The notes under the pieces were generated by a model. That model ran no database searches, had not been told where the DNA came from, and saw only the letters and a list, made by a program, of their open reading frames with translations. From positions 2,046,001 to 2,110,000 of the forward strand of contig JADQAV010000002.1 of the NCBI GenBank assembly GCA_019775845.1: 64,000 nucleotides of DNA, written 5' to 3'. Below, one piece after another: positions 12,000 to 24,007 of this stretch. This DNA is from Myrmaecium sp. VS I D KN 1. Taxonomy: Eukaryota > Ascomycota > Dothideomycetes > Valsariales > Valsariaceae. How positions within the stretch are numbered: position 1 is the stretch's first letter; each line of letters starts with the position of its first letter. A program made the position numbers and the translations under genes.

Positions 12000-13822
12000 A
12001 TGTCACCGAAGAATCGCATTATTATTGACACCGACCCGGTACAACATCTCTCTCAGTTTCATATCCCTGCTCTCACTGATGTTTCCAACTTGTCAGGGTG
12101 TCGACGATGTCCTGGCCATGCTGCTGGCTTTCTCAGCCAATCCTGATGAACTCGAGATATTGATGCTTTCGATTACTTATGGCAATATCGACGTTCAAAA
12201 GTCTGTAGATATCTTTCTCTCCAGTCTATGATTTGGCTGAACCTTACCGTGGCATCTCCCAGTTGTCTTCGGAATGTCGTTTCCTTATTTCACTTCATTG
12301 AGAAAGAGCAGGCCTGGAGGAAGCAGAATGGCTTGCCCGAAGGATTCGACGCCTTGAAGGCGCATAAACCTATCGGTAGGGCTCCCCACCGTCCTATGTT
12401 CATTACCGGAATGGCTGACCGTCATTTGCAGTAGCAGTAGGCGCGGAGAACCCGCTGACAGATACTATATTGATGGCCGACTATTTCCGTAAGCTACATC
12501 TTCAGACTATGGTGGACTGATCAGACTAATCTCCGCAGATGGGACGGATGGCCTGGGGGGCATCCATAGCACGGTAGGAAACACGGTACCATGCCCAAAT
12601 GCTTCGCTGACGGGGTATAGCATCCACATCTGAGTCCCGAAGAAACTTGGAGGACACTGTTCACTGCCGCCTTGAAGTCTTCTGATCCTGAGGTTGCCGC
12701 TGCTGCTCGGGAAGCTCAATCGACGCATTCTCTTTTTACCCCTTCAAACCGATCTGCACCCGAGGAGATTCTTCGTTTGTTGAGGGAGAATGACCCTAAT
12801 ACGGTCACTATTGTTGCGATTGGGCCTCTCACCAACTTAGCAATTGCCGCTGCTAGCGACCCAGAGGCTTTCCTAAGAGTAAAAGAAGTCGTTATCATGG
12901 GCGGCGCCATAGACCATGTTGGAAACGTAGACAAACCCCCTCCCCCTATTTTTCCATTTTCCCCGCCAGCCCCGCCCTTCCAGCTCATCAAAGCCCCTCC
13001 ATCTCCCCTGCGGACAGCACTGAATCTTCGAAATCAGATCACTCCGGTGGCCGAGTTCAACACGATCGCCGATAGTATCGCGGCGGCCCGCGTATATGCC
13101 TTGTCATCCCCAAACCCTGCCTCCACCATGCCTCCAGTTCCTCCAGCACCATCAGGGAAACAGTCCAACGACCCTCCGCCACCGTATCTACAACCTTATC
13201 CCGAGAAGCTTTCAAGGCAGCTCACGATCAAGATGTTCCCGCTCGGTCAGTCTCAGACATGCCGAGAGACCGCCTAGGCTAATGTTGACGGTAGACTTAA
13301 CTACTCCACACCAGCTAAAACGCGGGCTCCTCGAAAGAACAGTAACCCCTCTTGTTTCTGAAGGATCGCCGTTAGCCGAATGGGTGAACGCTTTCCTTTC
13401 CTCTACTCTCAAGAAGATTGAGTCGCTTTCAGAAGGTATCACAGGTCCGGAAGTGGGCCTGGAGTTGCATGATCCGTATGTATCATCGCCTCGTGAGAAA
13501 GTCTGGTGACCTTTAGAGCTGAACAAGTCGTAGACTCTGCATCTGGTACTGTATGAGCTCGGACGATAGCAGATGGAAAACCTCGTCTCCAGATGGCGAA
13601 GACATCCGCATCGAAACTTCAGGGCAGTGGACCAGGGGTATGTGTGTCGTCGATCGCCGCAACAGGCGCAGAAGGCCGGACGATGGAGAGGGGGGCGAGA
13701 TTGCCGGAGATACGGGCAACTGGCTGAACGTCAGGGCGGGTAACAGAGTGGACAGGATTGTCTCCTCACCCGGAGCTGACGTTTTCGGCGAATATCTGAT
13801 TAAGAAGGTCTTCAGTCTCTAG
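12000..13822 (+). CDS. Inosine/uridine-preferring nucleoside hydrolase
   Basis: It belongs to the family that hydrolyses the N-glycosidic bond of (deoxy)ribonucleosides, used in purine and pyrimidine salvage. Nine exons: 12000-12038, 12097-12200, 12263-12375, 12432-12488, 12539-12573, 12621-12926, 13038-13245, 13295-13475 and 13534-13822, giving 443 codons. The N-terminal calcium-binding Asp cluster DTDPGVDD (residues 10-17) is interrupted by intron 1 and restored in frame. Further family motifs are HGTDGLGG, the TIVAIGPLTNLA strand, VIMGGA and PVAEFN with the conserved Asn. The sixth intron (12927-13037) is 111 nt, in frame and without stops, with an unusual GTAGAC donor. Retaining it would insert 37 proline-rich residues between the GGA and AEFN motifs, so I favour splicing. 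The C-terminus has a basic RRNRRRR run. Substrate preference cannot be read from the sequence. Confidence 0.9.
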
Positions 13823-14061
13823 GCAGCCAGATAGAAGCTAGGTAGATGAAAGCTTGCCTGAGTTACGGGTGCTTCAATGCCAGGGCCTTCCAATCCGGCC
13901 CGCTCCGCTCCGCTGATCGCCAAGCCTCTCGCTGGTTTGAGCGCCAGCGGGAACGCAGATCCTCTGACTCCTTGAACCACACCTTATGCTTAAAGCAGCG
14001 TGAGAACACATCGTATACCCCACATCGTCCCTGAGGATCCCGCTTTGAGGGTCCCGAGCAA

Positions 14062-15426
14062 ATGGATCACCAGCATCGGGGACATCATCAGCGCCAACCG
14101 CACACCCATAGAGGCCCACACTCGCCATCTCACCACCATTTCCGCGCGCTCCAGCCTATAGGTGCAGGCGCTGCTGTCCTCCATCGAAGCAGCAATCACA
14201 CGCCGCAAAACCCGGCACGGCTGCAACATGCTTTCGCCGCGGCTGCGGCTGCGGCCGCGGCCGCTGCTCAGGGTCACCAGGCGTGGCCATCATCCGGCGG
14301 CTCTAGCACGTATGGCGGAGGAGGACCTTCGTCGGCGGAGTTCCAGCCATTTGGTTATGGTGGCCAACATAGCGAGGAACATTTCGGACTGCTAGGAAGT
14401 GGTGCCGGATTGCTCGAGACTACGCCGACTAACGCGCCCCTGCCCGGACGGATGCAGCAACAGAGGCGCGTCCCTAACGTCTCTACGACAGTGAACACGG
14501 CAGATGCGCTACTCACGGCCGAGTCACTCGGAGGTCAGGAGGGAGCAGATGCCGTCACTTTTGTTGCCGAAGCGGATGTATCTGCGCCAAAAATTCCCGG
14601 ACAGTTCGAGGGTTTGAAACTGATACCGGATCCTCCGGGTTTGAGGGAATGGAGGGAGAAACTGTTCAATCTCGAGGGCGTCATCCTCATGAGCCAGGAG
14701 GAGTGAGTGTGCTCTGTTCCTTCTTCCGGTGTGGAAGCTATCAAGCTGTAGAAGCTGATCAACCCATCTAACCTGTTCTCATCTGCCGAGCCACAGATTT
14801 CAAACGTACTTTCCTCATGTTGACAATATCTACTCCCACCGCTCGACGCAGCGGTATAAGTGGAAACCCTTCGTCTCGCACTACTGGGATTGCAGGCTGA
14901 AAGGAAGGCCGCCGGGAACCCCCAAAAGCACTGATCCGGACAAAAAGAAGCGCAAAAGGGTCGCAAGGGAGAGGGATCTATGCGATGTAAAGATTAAAAT
15001 CACGGAGTATAATGCTGGTGTGGCGCCGACAGCGACAGACGCACTAGGCGCGCAGATCGATGAGCTGCAACAACAGTCCGGCTTGGGGACAACGATTAAT
15101 CCAACCGATTTCTGTTGTGCGGCAGGGCAGCCGGGCGATGCATCGACGGTACATGATATGCGGTGCGGGCCGGCGATGGGAGGGCTGCATCCGAATCAGA
15201 AGTACTATACCATTCAGCGAGTAAATGGGAACGGACGCAATGGCAAGACAGATGGCGTACCGGGACCGCACAAGCACACATTGGCAGACAGCGACAGGGT
15301 GAAGAAGAATAGTGTGCAGAGGTGGTTGATGAAGACCGAGAAGGAGAAGAAAAAGGTGCAGGTGAGCATGAATTTCGATCAATACTTCCTTTGTTCTCAG
15401 GCAACCTCGGATCATTGCAGCCTTGA
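14062..15426 (+). CDS. Conserved hypothetical protein, Ala tract and Lys/Arg-rich C-terminus
   Basis: I do not recognise a named family. Exon 1 (14062-14702) encodes a His-rich start, an uninterrupted run of about 11 alanines and a Gly/Ser-rich segment, ending in an ordered part with PGQFEGLKLIPDPPG. Exon 2 (14797 onward, after a 94-nt GTGAGT...CACAG intron) encodes the best-ordered segment, including YFPHVDNIYSHRST, FVSHYWDCRLKG and a basic KKKRKR cluster that could be a nuclear signal. The 3' end is uncertain. Splicing 15362-15420 gives a stop at 15426 (403 residues). Unspliced, the frame runs to 15751 and overlaps the next start by 14 nt. A third option joins 15361 in frame to 15768, fusing this protein to the GST. 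I chose the short form for the coordinates. Confidence 0.65.
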
Positions 15427-15737
15427 AGCCTTACAGCCTTGTGACGGGACAACCCCAGACCCCTCACGGTCGTCACGTCATGCCCGCAGATCCTCCTCAC
15501 AACGGCCCGTAACGGCTTGTGTCGGACCGCTTCCTGTGCTCGAGCTTCTCGGGACTTCGTCTGTCTCAATGCTTCTTCTTGCTTCATGTGCATTTCCTGT
15601 TCTCAGCCGTCCTGAACCTCGTGTTTTTCAAGCGCTACTCCAGTTCGATCCTCCCTCCACTACGAGCGACCTCAAGTCTTTATCCCTCTTTACCCCTCCC
15701 GAATTGGGTGCCGAGCTCAGGCAGGCCATACTCCAGA

Positions 15738-16847
15738 ATGTCCGACTCTAACAAGGATCAAAAGCAGCAAAAGACGTACCACAAGAAAGCCACCGGCAAT
15801 GCCCTGAACACAGTCAAGGAGCACTCTGCCGAGTCGGACCTGAAGCTCTACGGCAGCTGCTTTTGGTAAGTGCCTCCTAAGAGTGACAACCAGTGTAGAG
15901 CATGTGCTTCAATTACAGTATAGACTTATTGGGTATGACGTCACCTTGATTGAGCTAATAACCTCCCACTCCGACTTGCAGCCCATTCGTCCAGCGCGTC
16001 TGGATCTCTCTGGAGATCAAACGATTGTCTTACCAGTATATCGAGGTCGATCCGTACAAGAAGCCGCAATCGTTGCTGGAAGTGAATCCGAGAGGCTTAG
16101 TGCCAGCACTGCGCCATGGACCGACCTGGTCCTGTCATGAGAGCGCCGTGCTCATGGAATATGTAAGCTGCTACCTTACTCGGCTTCCATGAGTTCTGCC
16201 ATTCTCTAATCGTCGTCTAGCTCGAAGACCTCGGTGTCGGCCAACCGCTGCTTCCATCTCATCCTCAAGCTCGCGCTCATTGTCGGCTTTGGACAGATCA
16301 CGTATGTATGATCCAGTTCCCAAGCGGGGGAATTATGATGATTTCTGGAAGCCAACGCTGATCTACCCTCAAGGTGAACCGCCACATCATCCCAGCTTTC
16401 TATAAGTACCTCCAAGCCCAGGCGAGCTCCGCACAAGTGCAGCACGCTCAGTCGCTCAAGGAAGAGATTTCCAAGCTGGTCGACGCAGCTGACCCCAGTG
16501 GACCCTTCTTCCTGGGATCTCAGATCTCCTTCGTAGACGTGCAGGTAGCCCCCTGGGTCGTCCGGTTGAATCGCGTGCTGAAGCCCTACCGAGGCTGGCC
16601 TGACCCGGACCCCAACAGCAGATGGGGCCGATGGGTAGAAGCGATCGAAAGCAACGAGCACGTGCAAGCGACAACTAGCACGGATGATCTGTATCTGGAT
16701 AGCTACGAGAGATACGCTGGTGAGTTGGACCTTTATCGAAAAAACCTCTAGAAGAAACAGCAAGGCTGACGTGATTTCACCTCAGAGAACCGACCTAATA
16801 CTAGCCAACTGGCGAATGCAATCAACAGTGGCAGCGGTCTACCTTGA
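15738..16847 (+). CDS. Glutathione S-transferase, omega/glutaredoxin-type Cys
   Basis: Predicted soluble GST for thiol transfer or glutathione conjugation. Five exons: 15738-15865, 15982-16162, 16221-16301, 16374-16719 and 16786-16847, giving 265 residues with all phases consistent. The N-terminal thioredoxin-fold domain has CPF with Cys about 43 in place of the Ser/Tyr of classical GSTs, the cis-proline segment VNPRGLVPAL and the ES motif HESAVLMEYLEDLG. The C-terminal all-helical domain contains LWTDHVNRHIIPAFY and FFLGSQISFVDVQVAPW, whose FVD segment is typical of the second domain. The start at 15738 is the first ATG of the frame after an upstream pyrimidine-rich tract. The preceding gene could splice into this one and make the N-terminus internal. 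Confidence 0.87.
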
Positions 16848-17817
16848 GGCAACGTCACGATTTCGATGCTTGCAATGGATTGGCCCTATGCTGTACATAA
16901 TTGCTGGTCTTATCGACGTCATTCAGTGCATCTACCAGGTGGCCTCTCTTTCTTTTGGGACTCAATTGAGACGTCAGATAGCCGGTAAATCTAAATACCC
17001 AGCTGACGCTGCAGCTGTCGGATTTCGATCTGCCTGAAAACGTCCCAAACCCATAGAGACAGTTCTTTGTTTGTGCTGTCTGGCATTGTGCGCTTCACTG
17101 AGTGAACTCACTCGCTTCCGACCTAGACCTTATTCACGCCTATCTGTTAGTGAGATTTGCTGACGGGTACTCAGGCCTTAAGGACCGCCGTTGTAGACCA
17201 GCGAGGGGGATACTGAGACTGAGCTGGATGAAAAGGAGAGGAGAGAGAGAGAGAAAGAGCGGGGAGCAGCCGGGGAGAACGGGTGAGATGCACGAAGCCA
17301 TGCAGGGCAAAAGAGAGGGATGCAGGTGCTCGCATCTAGGTCATGCAGGTACCTGCTTAGCTGGACCGGTAGGTCAGGGTCAGGGTCAAGGAGCAGGGCA
17401 AGGCCGTATGAGGGGTCTATTGCTATTTGTTATTTTTTTCTTTCTCAACTTCCACCGGACTTTCTTTGGCTCTCTGCGAACGAATCGCTGGTGCCAGGTT
17501 GAAACACGAGGGAGAGCGAAGAGAAAGGACGATAGGCGATGGATATTTTCGGCTTGAAGCAAGGTGAGAGCGATCAAGTGGGTGTATTGCTTTTTTCGCC
17601 GGCCAAGGTGCGTGCATGCCACCGGTGGTGGTGCATCCACAGACTCGACGAAGAGAGGACCGATCCGGCAGTTCGCTCGGGGGGTGTTGAGGCGAGGCTG
17701 GTGATCGCCAGGGGGAAGATTATCTCGGCCCGGTCACTCGCTCGCTCGCTTCGTCGCTCAACGCATTCGCACGTAGCGATCAATGTTTGTCCTCATCGTC
17801 ACCGTCATCGTCGTCGT

Positions 17818-17845
17818 CATCATCATCATCATCATCATCATCATC
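17818..17845. repeat. (CAT)9 microsatellite
   Basis: Perfect CAT tract preceded by imperfect CGT/CAT units. Confidence 0.95.
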
Positions 17846-18630
17846 GCTGTAAGTGTCCGGGGTCGGCACTAACATTCCTGCTCATACATACATTACTCAG
17901 TCTTGACGATTCTTTTAGGTATCTTCCATTAGATACCGAAGAAGCTCAGGGGATGGAACAAAAAATCCAAATCCCAAATACAAATCACAAGTCTTGAAAG
18001 TCAAGTCGAGAGAATTCCACCCTCTCCCTCCCAGCTCCCCCTTGGCGAGGTATGCAGCTGTTCCTGCAGGGAAGGGGGGCACCTGCGCTGGCGTTGACGC
18101 TGGCGCTGGGCGGGTAAGCGGGATAACGGGAGCTTCGGGTAACGTTCTTGGGGGTGGGTGGGTGGGAGGAGCCCCGCCCTTAGGTACAACACTAAAGATG
18201 ATTTCGATAGTATACGTTGCGCGCAGGGTACTAAGGAATGCAAGGGGAATGCACGCAAGCGCCGAGGTGGAGAATGCAGTAGTGGGAGATGTCCAAAATC
18301 ATTGGAATGTCCTTGTTTATTCGAAGATGAACAAGCCAAGCGAAGCCTTGCGCGAGGGGAGAGGCAATAAGGTATGCACTCGCCTGCGTTTGTCCTCCCT
18401 TGCCTACCACTGTAGATACTTACTTGCCGTTGGAATGGATGCTGGAGGGAGAGTGAAAAGGTGCTTGAGGGATGCGGATGCCTGCGGAAAGAAGAGGGAT
18501 TGGAAGGAAGGAGGAGCAGGAGGAGGAGGCTGGGTATGGATTGATGAGGTGAGCGAGTGAGTTGAATGAGTGAGTAAATGATGGAGCACGGAAAGAGGGC
18601 CTGGGGGGAAAGGCGGGCGCCGCCAGCTGA

Positions 18631-18650
18631 GCTCAGCTCAGCTCAGCTCA
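18631..18650. repeat. (GCTCA)4 pentanucleotide repeat
   Basis: Four perfect GCTCA units in non-coding DNA. The same unit recurs at 29907-29950. Confidence 0.95.
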
Positions 18651-21600
18651 GGGTCTGCGGTGATGAACGAACATGTCGTTGTTTTGTTGCTCTCTGTATT
18701 CATGGCAGGACAAACGAAGGACAGGAGAATCTGATTGCCTCTGGGATGAAGGGTCTGGAGGTGAGATCCCTATTCCCTCGGAGGGGGGTCGCCAGCTTGG
18801 ACCTGTGAAAGCGGGGTTGGCAGGAGGAAGAGAGAAAGGCCGCGGATTGATTAAATGGGATTGATCGTCCGGGGCTGAGAGGAAGAGGACGACGACGACC
18901 ACGATGATTCATCGGCCATGGTGCTTTGTGCATAGCTACATAATGTAGTGTATAGCGTATACATTCAAAAGTAGTGACCGACCTTGCTCTGTATAATCGA
19001 TGTGCTGTATCTGCGACGACCGAGGTTCGATATCACTCCAATACGACATCGCTGGAGTACGTCCGTGAGCGATGACGCCAGAGGTGAACGGTGCGTCTCG
19101 CTTGCTCATGAATGACGACGATGATTGATGATGAGGATGATGATGATCATTGTTCATCAATCCGCTCTAGCAGGCACTGACTAGTAAAGATGCTGCTCTC
19201 ATCACATTTGGCTTAGGGAAGGAGAAGGGAGCGGAGGGGAGGGGAACGCCCCATCACCGAAGCGACGATCACCACCCACCCACCCCCCCAAGCCAGCCCC
19301 CTCCTCGCCAACTTCACAAACGAACTGCATGGCCCCACCGATGGACGCGGGGGAGATGGGAGGGATGAGTGGGCATGCAGAGCACCCCCCCTCCCCTCGG
19401 GGTGCACAGAGGGGCCCCGAGGCAGGGGGGAGGGTGAGTTAATCCGCGGTCCATTTCGGAGGAGGATATGAATGGCGTCACGAAGGGGGGGTTTCGTTCA
19501 CTTATTCACTTGGCGGCGGCGCTTGATGCTGCTTTGAGCAAGCAAGCAAGCAAAGTGAGTTCTTCTGCGCTTTAACCCTTGTTCGGCAGCAGTCTGCGCC
19601 CTTCCCTTTCCCCTTCCCCTTCCATGCATGGTGGTTGGTCTGGATAGAGAAGCCGGCGGGGGTTGCGGTGACTTGCAGTTGGTAACCAACCTTGGTACCC
19701 GCCCGTAGCTTAGTGATCGCTTCCATGATTTTTTTTTTTGACGCGGGTGTGGGTGGGGGTGTTCATTCAAGTTGTCTTTCGGGAAAAGGGTCACTGGCGA
19801 TGACTGCGGATACAGGGTCGACTTTCTCCTTGTCTTCACATGGCGCCCGAGGAGATAGATGCTCTCACGGATAGGCGCCGCCCTCCGTCCAAAATCAAGC
19901 ATCAAGCCATTGAACTTTACTTAGTTATGGTTGAACAGACTCAAGCAAGCAAGTGCTGTGAGGAAAAAAGAAGGGAAAGGGATGGACGGACGGACGATCT
20001 CCCCATCCCCACCGCCCACAAGGCTGAACGACGACCCTGGCACAATATGCCGCGGCGGCCTCACCTTTTCCCTACTACCAGATATGTGACTGACCCTTTC
20101 TTTCTCGCCTCCGCCTCAAGCAGATAACCATACCTTCCTCATAAAAAGTATGTTAGGTAGGTAGTCAGCATTATATCTAGTCACATTTCCCTTTCCAATC
20201 CCTTCTCGTCGTGCCGTCCACGAAAAGAAAAAAAAAAAAAGAAAAGAAAAAGCAAAACACGGCTTGGGAAACTTTACAGTGGTTTTCCTTCTTCTTCTTT
20301 CTATTTTTCTACGCAAGGGAGGACGGAAAACATCCGTTCCACTCTCCCTCCATGCGTTCATTCATTCGTTCCCGGCACGTCAGGTAAGGTATACATACAT
20401 ACCTTGGCAGGCTTACACAGGATGTGGGAACTCATGCAGGGGGATCGACCTTAACGACCTGCATGATCGCTCCGGTACCCTTACAGGGTCGAAGGGAGGG
20501 GGGATGTGTGTGACGTCGGCAGGCATGGTGGGGGAAGTCGGAACAAGGGAAACGTGAACATCACCAACTTACCAACATCATACCTACCTACTGACTTACA
20601 AGGGTATCAACTTACTCCGGCTGATCACAGACAGGGAGGGAGGATGAGGCTACCAGGAAAGAGGAGAGGATGAAGAATGATGTGCTCTCTACGAGTCGCC
20701 AACGTACCAGATCAAGTGAAGAAGTATGAAGCATTGGTTATCAAGTTACCCGATATACTGGTTAGGAGAGAGAGTAGACGATATAAAGTCATAAAGAACC
20801 TACTATATAGCACTAACAACACGTTCGGTACTGCTTATCAACCCTGATGTCTAATCCTTCCTTAAGGTTATCCTCCTGGTTGAAGAAAGAAAAAGTAAAG
20901 AAAGCAAGGAAACAAAGAAAAAGAGAAAGGGAGTGAAGGGGAAGGAAACCGATCAAATCGGAGTGATCGCGATCCTCGAGATTCCACGACGGTCGTTCCT
21001 GGGCGGCGAGGACCGACCAACCAACCAACCAGCGAACGGATGAATGAATGATTGGAATCGATCGAACGTGTGAGTTGAGTGGCTGTTTCCGGAGGATGCC
21101 GGTGGGTTGGTTCAGGATGGGTGTGGTCGGATGTGGCTAGCAAGCACAAGCACACCCTCCCCGGCGGGAGAAGACCCGGGGGAGAGTCGGGTATACCGCT
21201 TAAGGCAGGTGCGGTACCTGTCTCTCTCGCACTCCCTCCCCAGCGTTCCTTCTCTTGATCACTCGAAAAGCACAGAAGACAGAGCAGGCACCCAGAGGTA
21301 CAGTGTGAATTTGGAAGATCGACGGGCCAGTCCACGCGTGGAAAGCCCGACGACGTCTTGCATTAATTTTTTTTCTGGCCGATGAGGACCTCAGCGAGGT
21401 ACACAGCTACTACTTTGCTTTAAAACCATGCTGTTGCAATGCGCGATGTGACTGAATCCCCCTTCCCTCATCCAGCGCAAAACGTCGCCCAGCCCTTGCT
21501 GGCTGCATCCATCCCTCCTTGAGTAAGTAATAAGTTGAAAGAAAACCCTCAATACTGCGGACATGGAACAAGGATCGGGGGGGTATTGAATACAAAGGAA

Positions 21601-22168
21601 GAAAAGAAAGAAGAAATAGAAAACCATGCTGCGCCGTGGCACGCCACCCGCCTTCCACTCCGTGACGAGACGCCAGCCTGCAAAAGCCCTCGGGAGAGGA
21701 CGTGGACTGATTAATGAAGGAAGAAAAAAAAAAGAAAGAGCAGACACGCGTGGTGAGTAAGGAACAAACATGGTTTGTTCCCCGCGTGCGGCGGCAGAAG
21801 TGAAGAAATTAAGAACCGCCCGTCCTGTCCATGCCTATTTTTGTGCGCGTGCGAAGGAGACCAATTGAAAGAAGAACGAATAGAGAAAAAAATAACACAC
21901 AAAGACTCCACTCAAACCCCGTCGTAGCCATGACGGCAATGCGTCTATATATGCGATACGAATCATGACCGATCTGATTCGGTCCACGTCGAGTTTGTTG
22001 TGCACCCTCACTCTGGTGCCTCACTCTGGATTGGTCACGTCAATGTGAATTAGGGACGCGAGACCTATATCACACTTTTTCTAGGGCGTGGATGCGCTCG
22101 GCGCAGCACGCTTTGAACAAAGAAAAATTTGCGTAGGTTGCTTTTCTTCTTTGTGGACCGTCGACACT

Positions 22169-23182
22169 TCAGCCCTCGTACTTGCGCTTTTCGCCGCTGG
22201 CGGCGATCGCAAGCGCGTCCAGTGCGTATAGCGGGTAGGCAGGCTTGTCATCCGTCGCATAGGCGGTCGGGTGATGCGAAAACTGCGTAGGATCCGGGTA
22301 CTGCGACGCATGGATGTAATCGGTGGGGGAGTACGCCTGGCTGATCGGAGGCTGGACGGCAGGGGCGATCCCGAAGCTCGACGCAGGGCTGATGGGAAGG
22401 GAAGGATCCACGGCCGGGAGAGGCGACGCCTGCAGAGGAGCAGGCCTCGGCTTCTTCGCCGGCAGCTTGGTCTTCTTCACCCGCGAGTCATCGGCAGTGC
22501 TCTTGGTGGCGTTGCGACCGTTGGTGTGAGTCCTCTTGTGTTGCTCCATGTTGTCCTTGCGGGTGAAGGCCTTGTTGCAGACGGGACAGAAGGCATCCTT
22601 CTTGCCCGTGTGCTTCTTGGCGTGACGGGCAGCGTGGCCAGAGGTGGTGAAGTGGTCATTGCAGTTGAACTGCTTGGCCAGCGGACACGGATAGCTGTTC
22701 TTCTTGGACTTGGGGTTGGCCGGCGGCATCGGCTGGCGCTCCGCAGTGGGAGGCCGGAAGTAAGGGTTTTGCGATGGCTGCGGCGGCGGCGGAGGCGGCT
22801 GCTGATGATGAGCGGCGATGGGCGCAGGGTACGGCAGAGGACCGTTGTGCTGCGGCAGCGGCGGAGGGTAGGAGGAGAGAGGGTCCTTGATGGGTTGGGT
22901 GAAGTAGGGCGTGGTCGCGTAGACGGGCGAGGTGGGTTGCTGAGGGCCCGTCATGTTGTCGAAGGTGAAGTTGGGAGTGATGGGCGAAGGAGTTTGCATG
23001 GTGACGGAATCTGTCGAGCCGGATCGCACTAGTTGCGGAGTCTCGGGGCACAGGGAGGGCGTGGAGGCGAAGCTCGAGGTGCGCGAGTGAAGGGACGGAA
23101 CGAAGGAGGGGAGGCGAGGGAGGTCGTCGTGATCGTTGAGCAGTGAAATTCGACGGCCGGTGGAATTCTTGCCGTCCATCAT
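22169..23182 (-). CDS. C2H2 zinc-finger transcription factor (Nrg1/CSP-1/FlbC type)
   Basis: Single-exon gene of 337 residues. The first in-frame ATG is at 23182, with a second directly after it at 23179; open frame further upstream lacks ATG. The N-terminal half is Ser/Pro-rich and disordered with the motif RRISLLND, and the middle is proline- and glutamine-rich. Two adjacent fingers lie at mid-protein. The first is atypical CX7CX12HX3H (CPLAKQFNC then TTSGHAARHAKKH). The second is canonical CX2CX12HX3H (CPVCNKAFTRKDN). A basic KKTKLPAKKP tail that could act as a nuclear signal follows. The TTSGHxARH pattern is shared with Nrg1, CSP-1 and FlbC-like regulators of fungal carbon response and conidiation. 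I cannot decide between these paralogues, so I give no symbol. The gene is isolated, with 5.3 kb downstream and 9 kb upstream free of genes. Confidence 0.88.
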   Translation of the reverse strand: MMDGKNSTGRRISLLNDHDDLPRLPSFVPSLHSRTSSFASTPSLCPETPQLVRSGSTDSVTMQTPSPITPNFTFDNMTGPQQPTSPVYATTPYFTQPIKDPLSSYPPPLPQHNGPLPYPAPIAAHHQQPPPPPPQPSQNPYFRPPTAERQPMPPANPKSKKNSYPCPLAKQFNCNDHFTTSGHAARHAKKHTGKKDAFCPVCNKAFTRKDNMEQHKRTHTNGRNATKSTADDSRVKKTKLPAKKPRPAPLQASPLPAVDPSLPISPASSFGIAPAVQPPISQAYSPTDYIHASQYPDPTQFSHHPTAYATDDKPAYPLYALDALAIAASGEKRKYEG

Positions 23183-23465
23183 GATTCCGTGGGCGAAAGG
23201 GCCGAGAGGCGGTGGTGCAGGCAAACGCGAACCTTAATTCCGAGGAATGTGGCGGGTGCGGGTGCGTCAAAAAAAAGAGTGGGATGGGCCAACTCCGGCG
23301 AAATGGCGGGCGGGCAGTCACCTAGGTCGGTTCCGTTCAGCTTCCGTCCACCACCGTTCCGTTCCACACACAGCTGGAGGCGCGCGCGCACAGCAACAAG
23401 CAGAAGAGAGAGTTTGATTGATGCCACTCCAGTAACGGTTGATCGACGGATCGCGTAGCCGTCAA

Positions 23466-23490
23466 AACTCAACTCAACTCAACTCAACTC
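23466..23490. repeat. (AACTC)5 pentanucleotide repeat
   Basis: Five perfect AACTC units about 285 bp upstream of the C2H2 start codon. Confidence 0.95.
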
Positions 23491-24007
23491 TATGCGAGAA
23501 TGACGTTGGGTCGGGGCTAAGTCGGTCGCAATCGGCTGCGGCCCTAGGCGAGAGTGGTTGGTTGCCGAGGAGGGTAAAGGGTAAAGGCAAGAGGAACGAG
23601 AGAAGAGAAAGGAGGGGGAAATGGGATCAAGATATGAGAGGCTTGGTGAGGACGGATGATGGATAGAGGGTGCAAGAGAGGTGGCGGGGTGAGGGAGGGA
23701 GGAGTCGAGCTATTAAAGTAGTAGTAGGGGAAGGCTGAAGGGGGACGAGAGAGGGAGAGGAAGGTCCGCAGTGATATAATAGAATGGACTGCGGTGATTT
23801 TAGCGTTTGCTTCTCGCGCAGCAGGTAACTAGCAGGTGGGAAGCAAGAACAGAGGGGACGAGAGCTTGCACGCTCCGAGCGGGGAAAAGCGCAAGCTTAA
23901 GAAGGGGTGGGCGTGTGCGGTTCGATGAACCTTGGAAACGGATGGATCGAGCGGGCGGGCAAGCCCAAAGGGATGAGAAAGTAATTATGAGGTGATGGAA
24001 CAATACT

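Larger units (their letters stand above)
16848..22168. other. Gene-free stretch (5.3 kb) between convergent genes
   Basis: No coding region that I can support. The open frames here are short, compositionally biased and overlap in several frames. The sequence holds GA-rich runs (about 17.23 kb), purine/pyrimidine tracts, a (CAT)n run, (GCTCA)4, the 12-bp palindrome GCAGGTACCTGC at 17345-17356 and A-rich tracts near 20.23 kb. It should contain the 3' ends of the GST and C2H2 transcripts. Its length is unusual for a convergent pair in a genome that is otherwise compact. Confidence 0.7.

Noticed and set aside
19020-19045. GGTTCGA reminiscent of a tRNA T-loop
   Set aside because: Flanking bases do not form the T stem and no acceptor or anticodon arm is visible; no tRNA is supported anywhere in the window.
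22271-23032. 253-codon plus-strand frame, very Arg-rich
   Set aside because: Antisense to the C2H2 gene, whose fingers and composition clearly mark the minus strand as coding.
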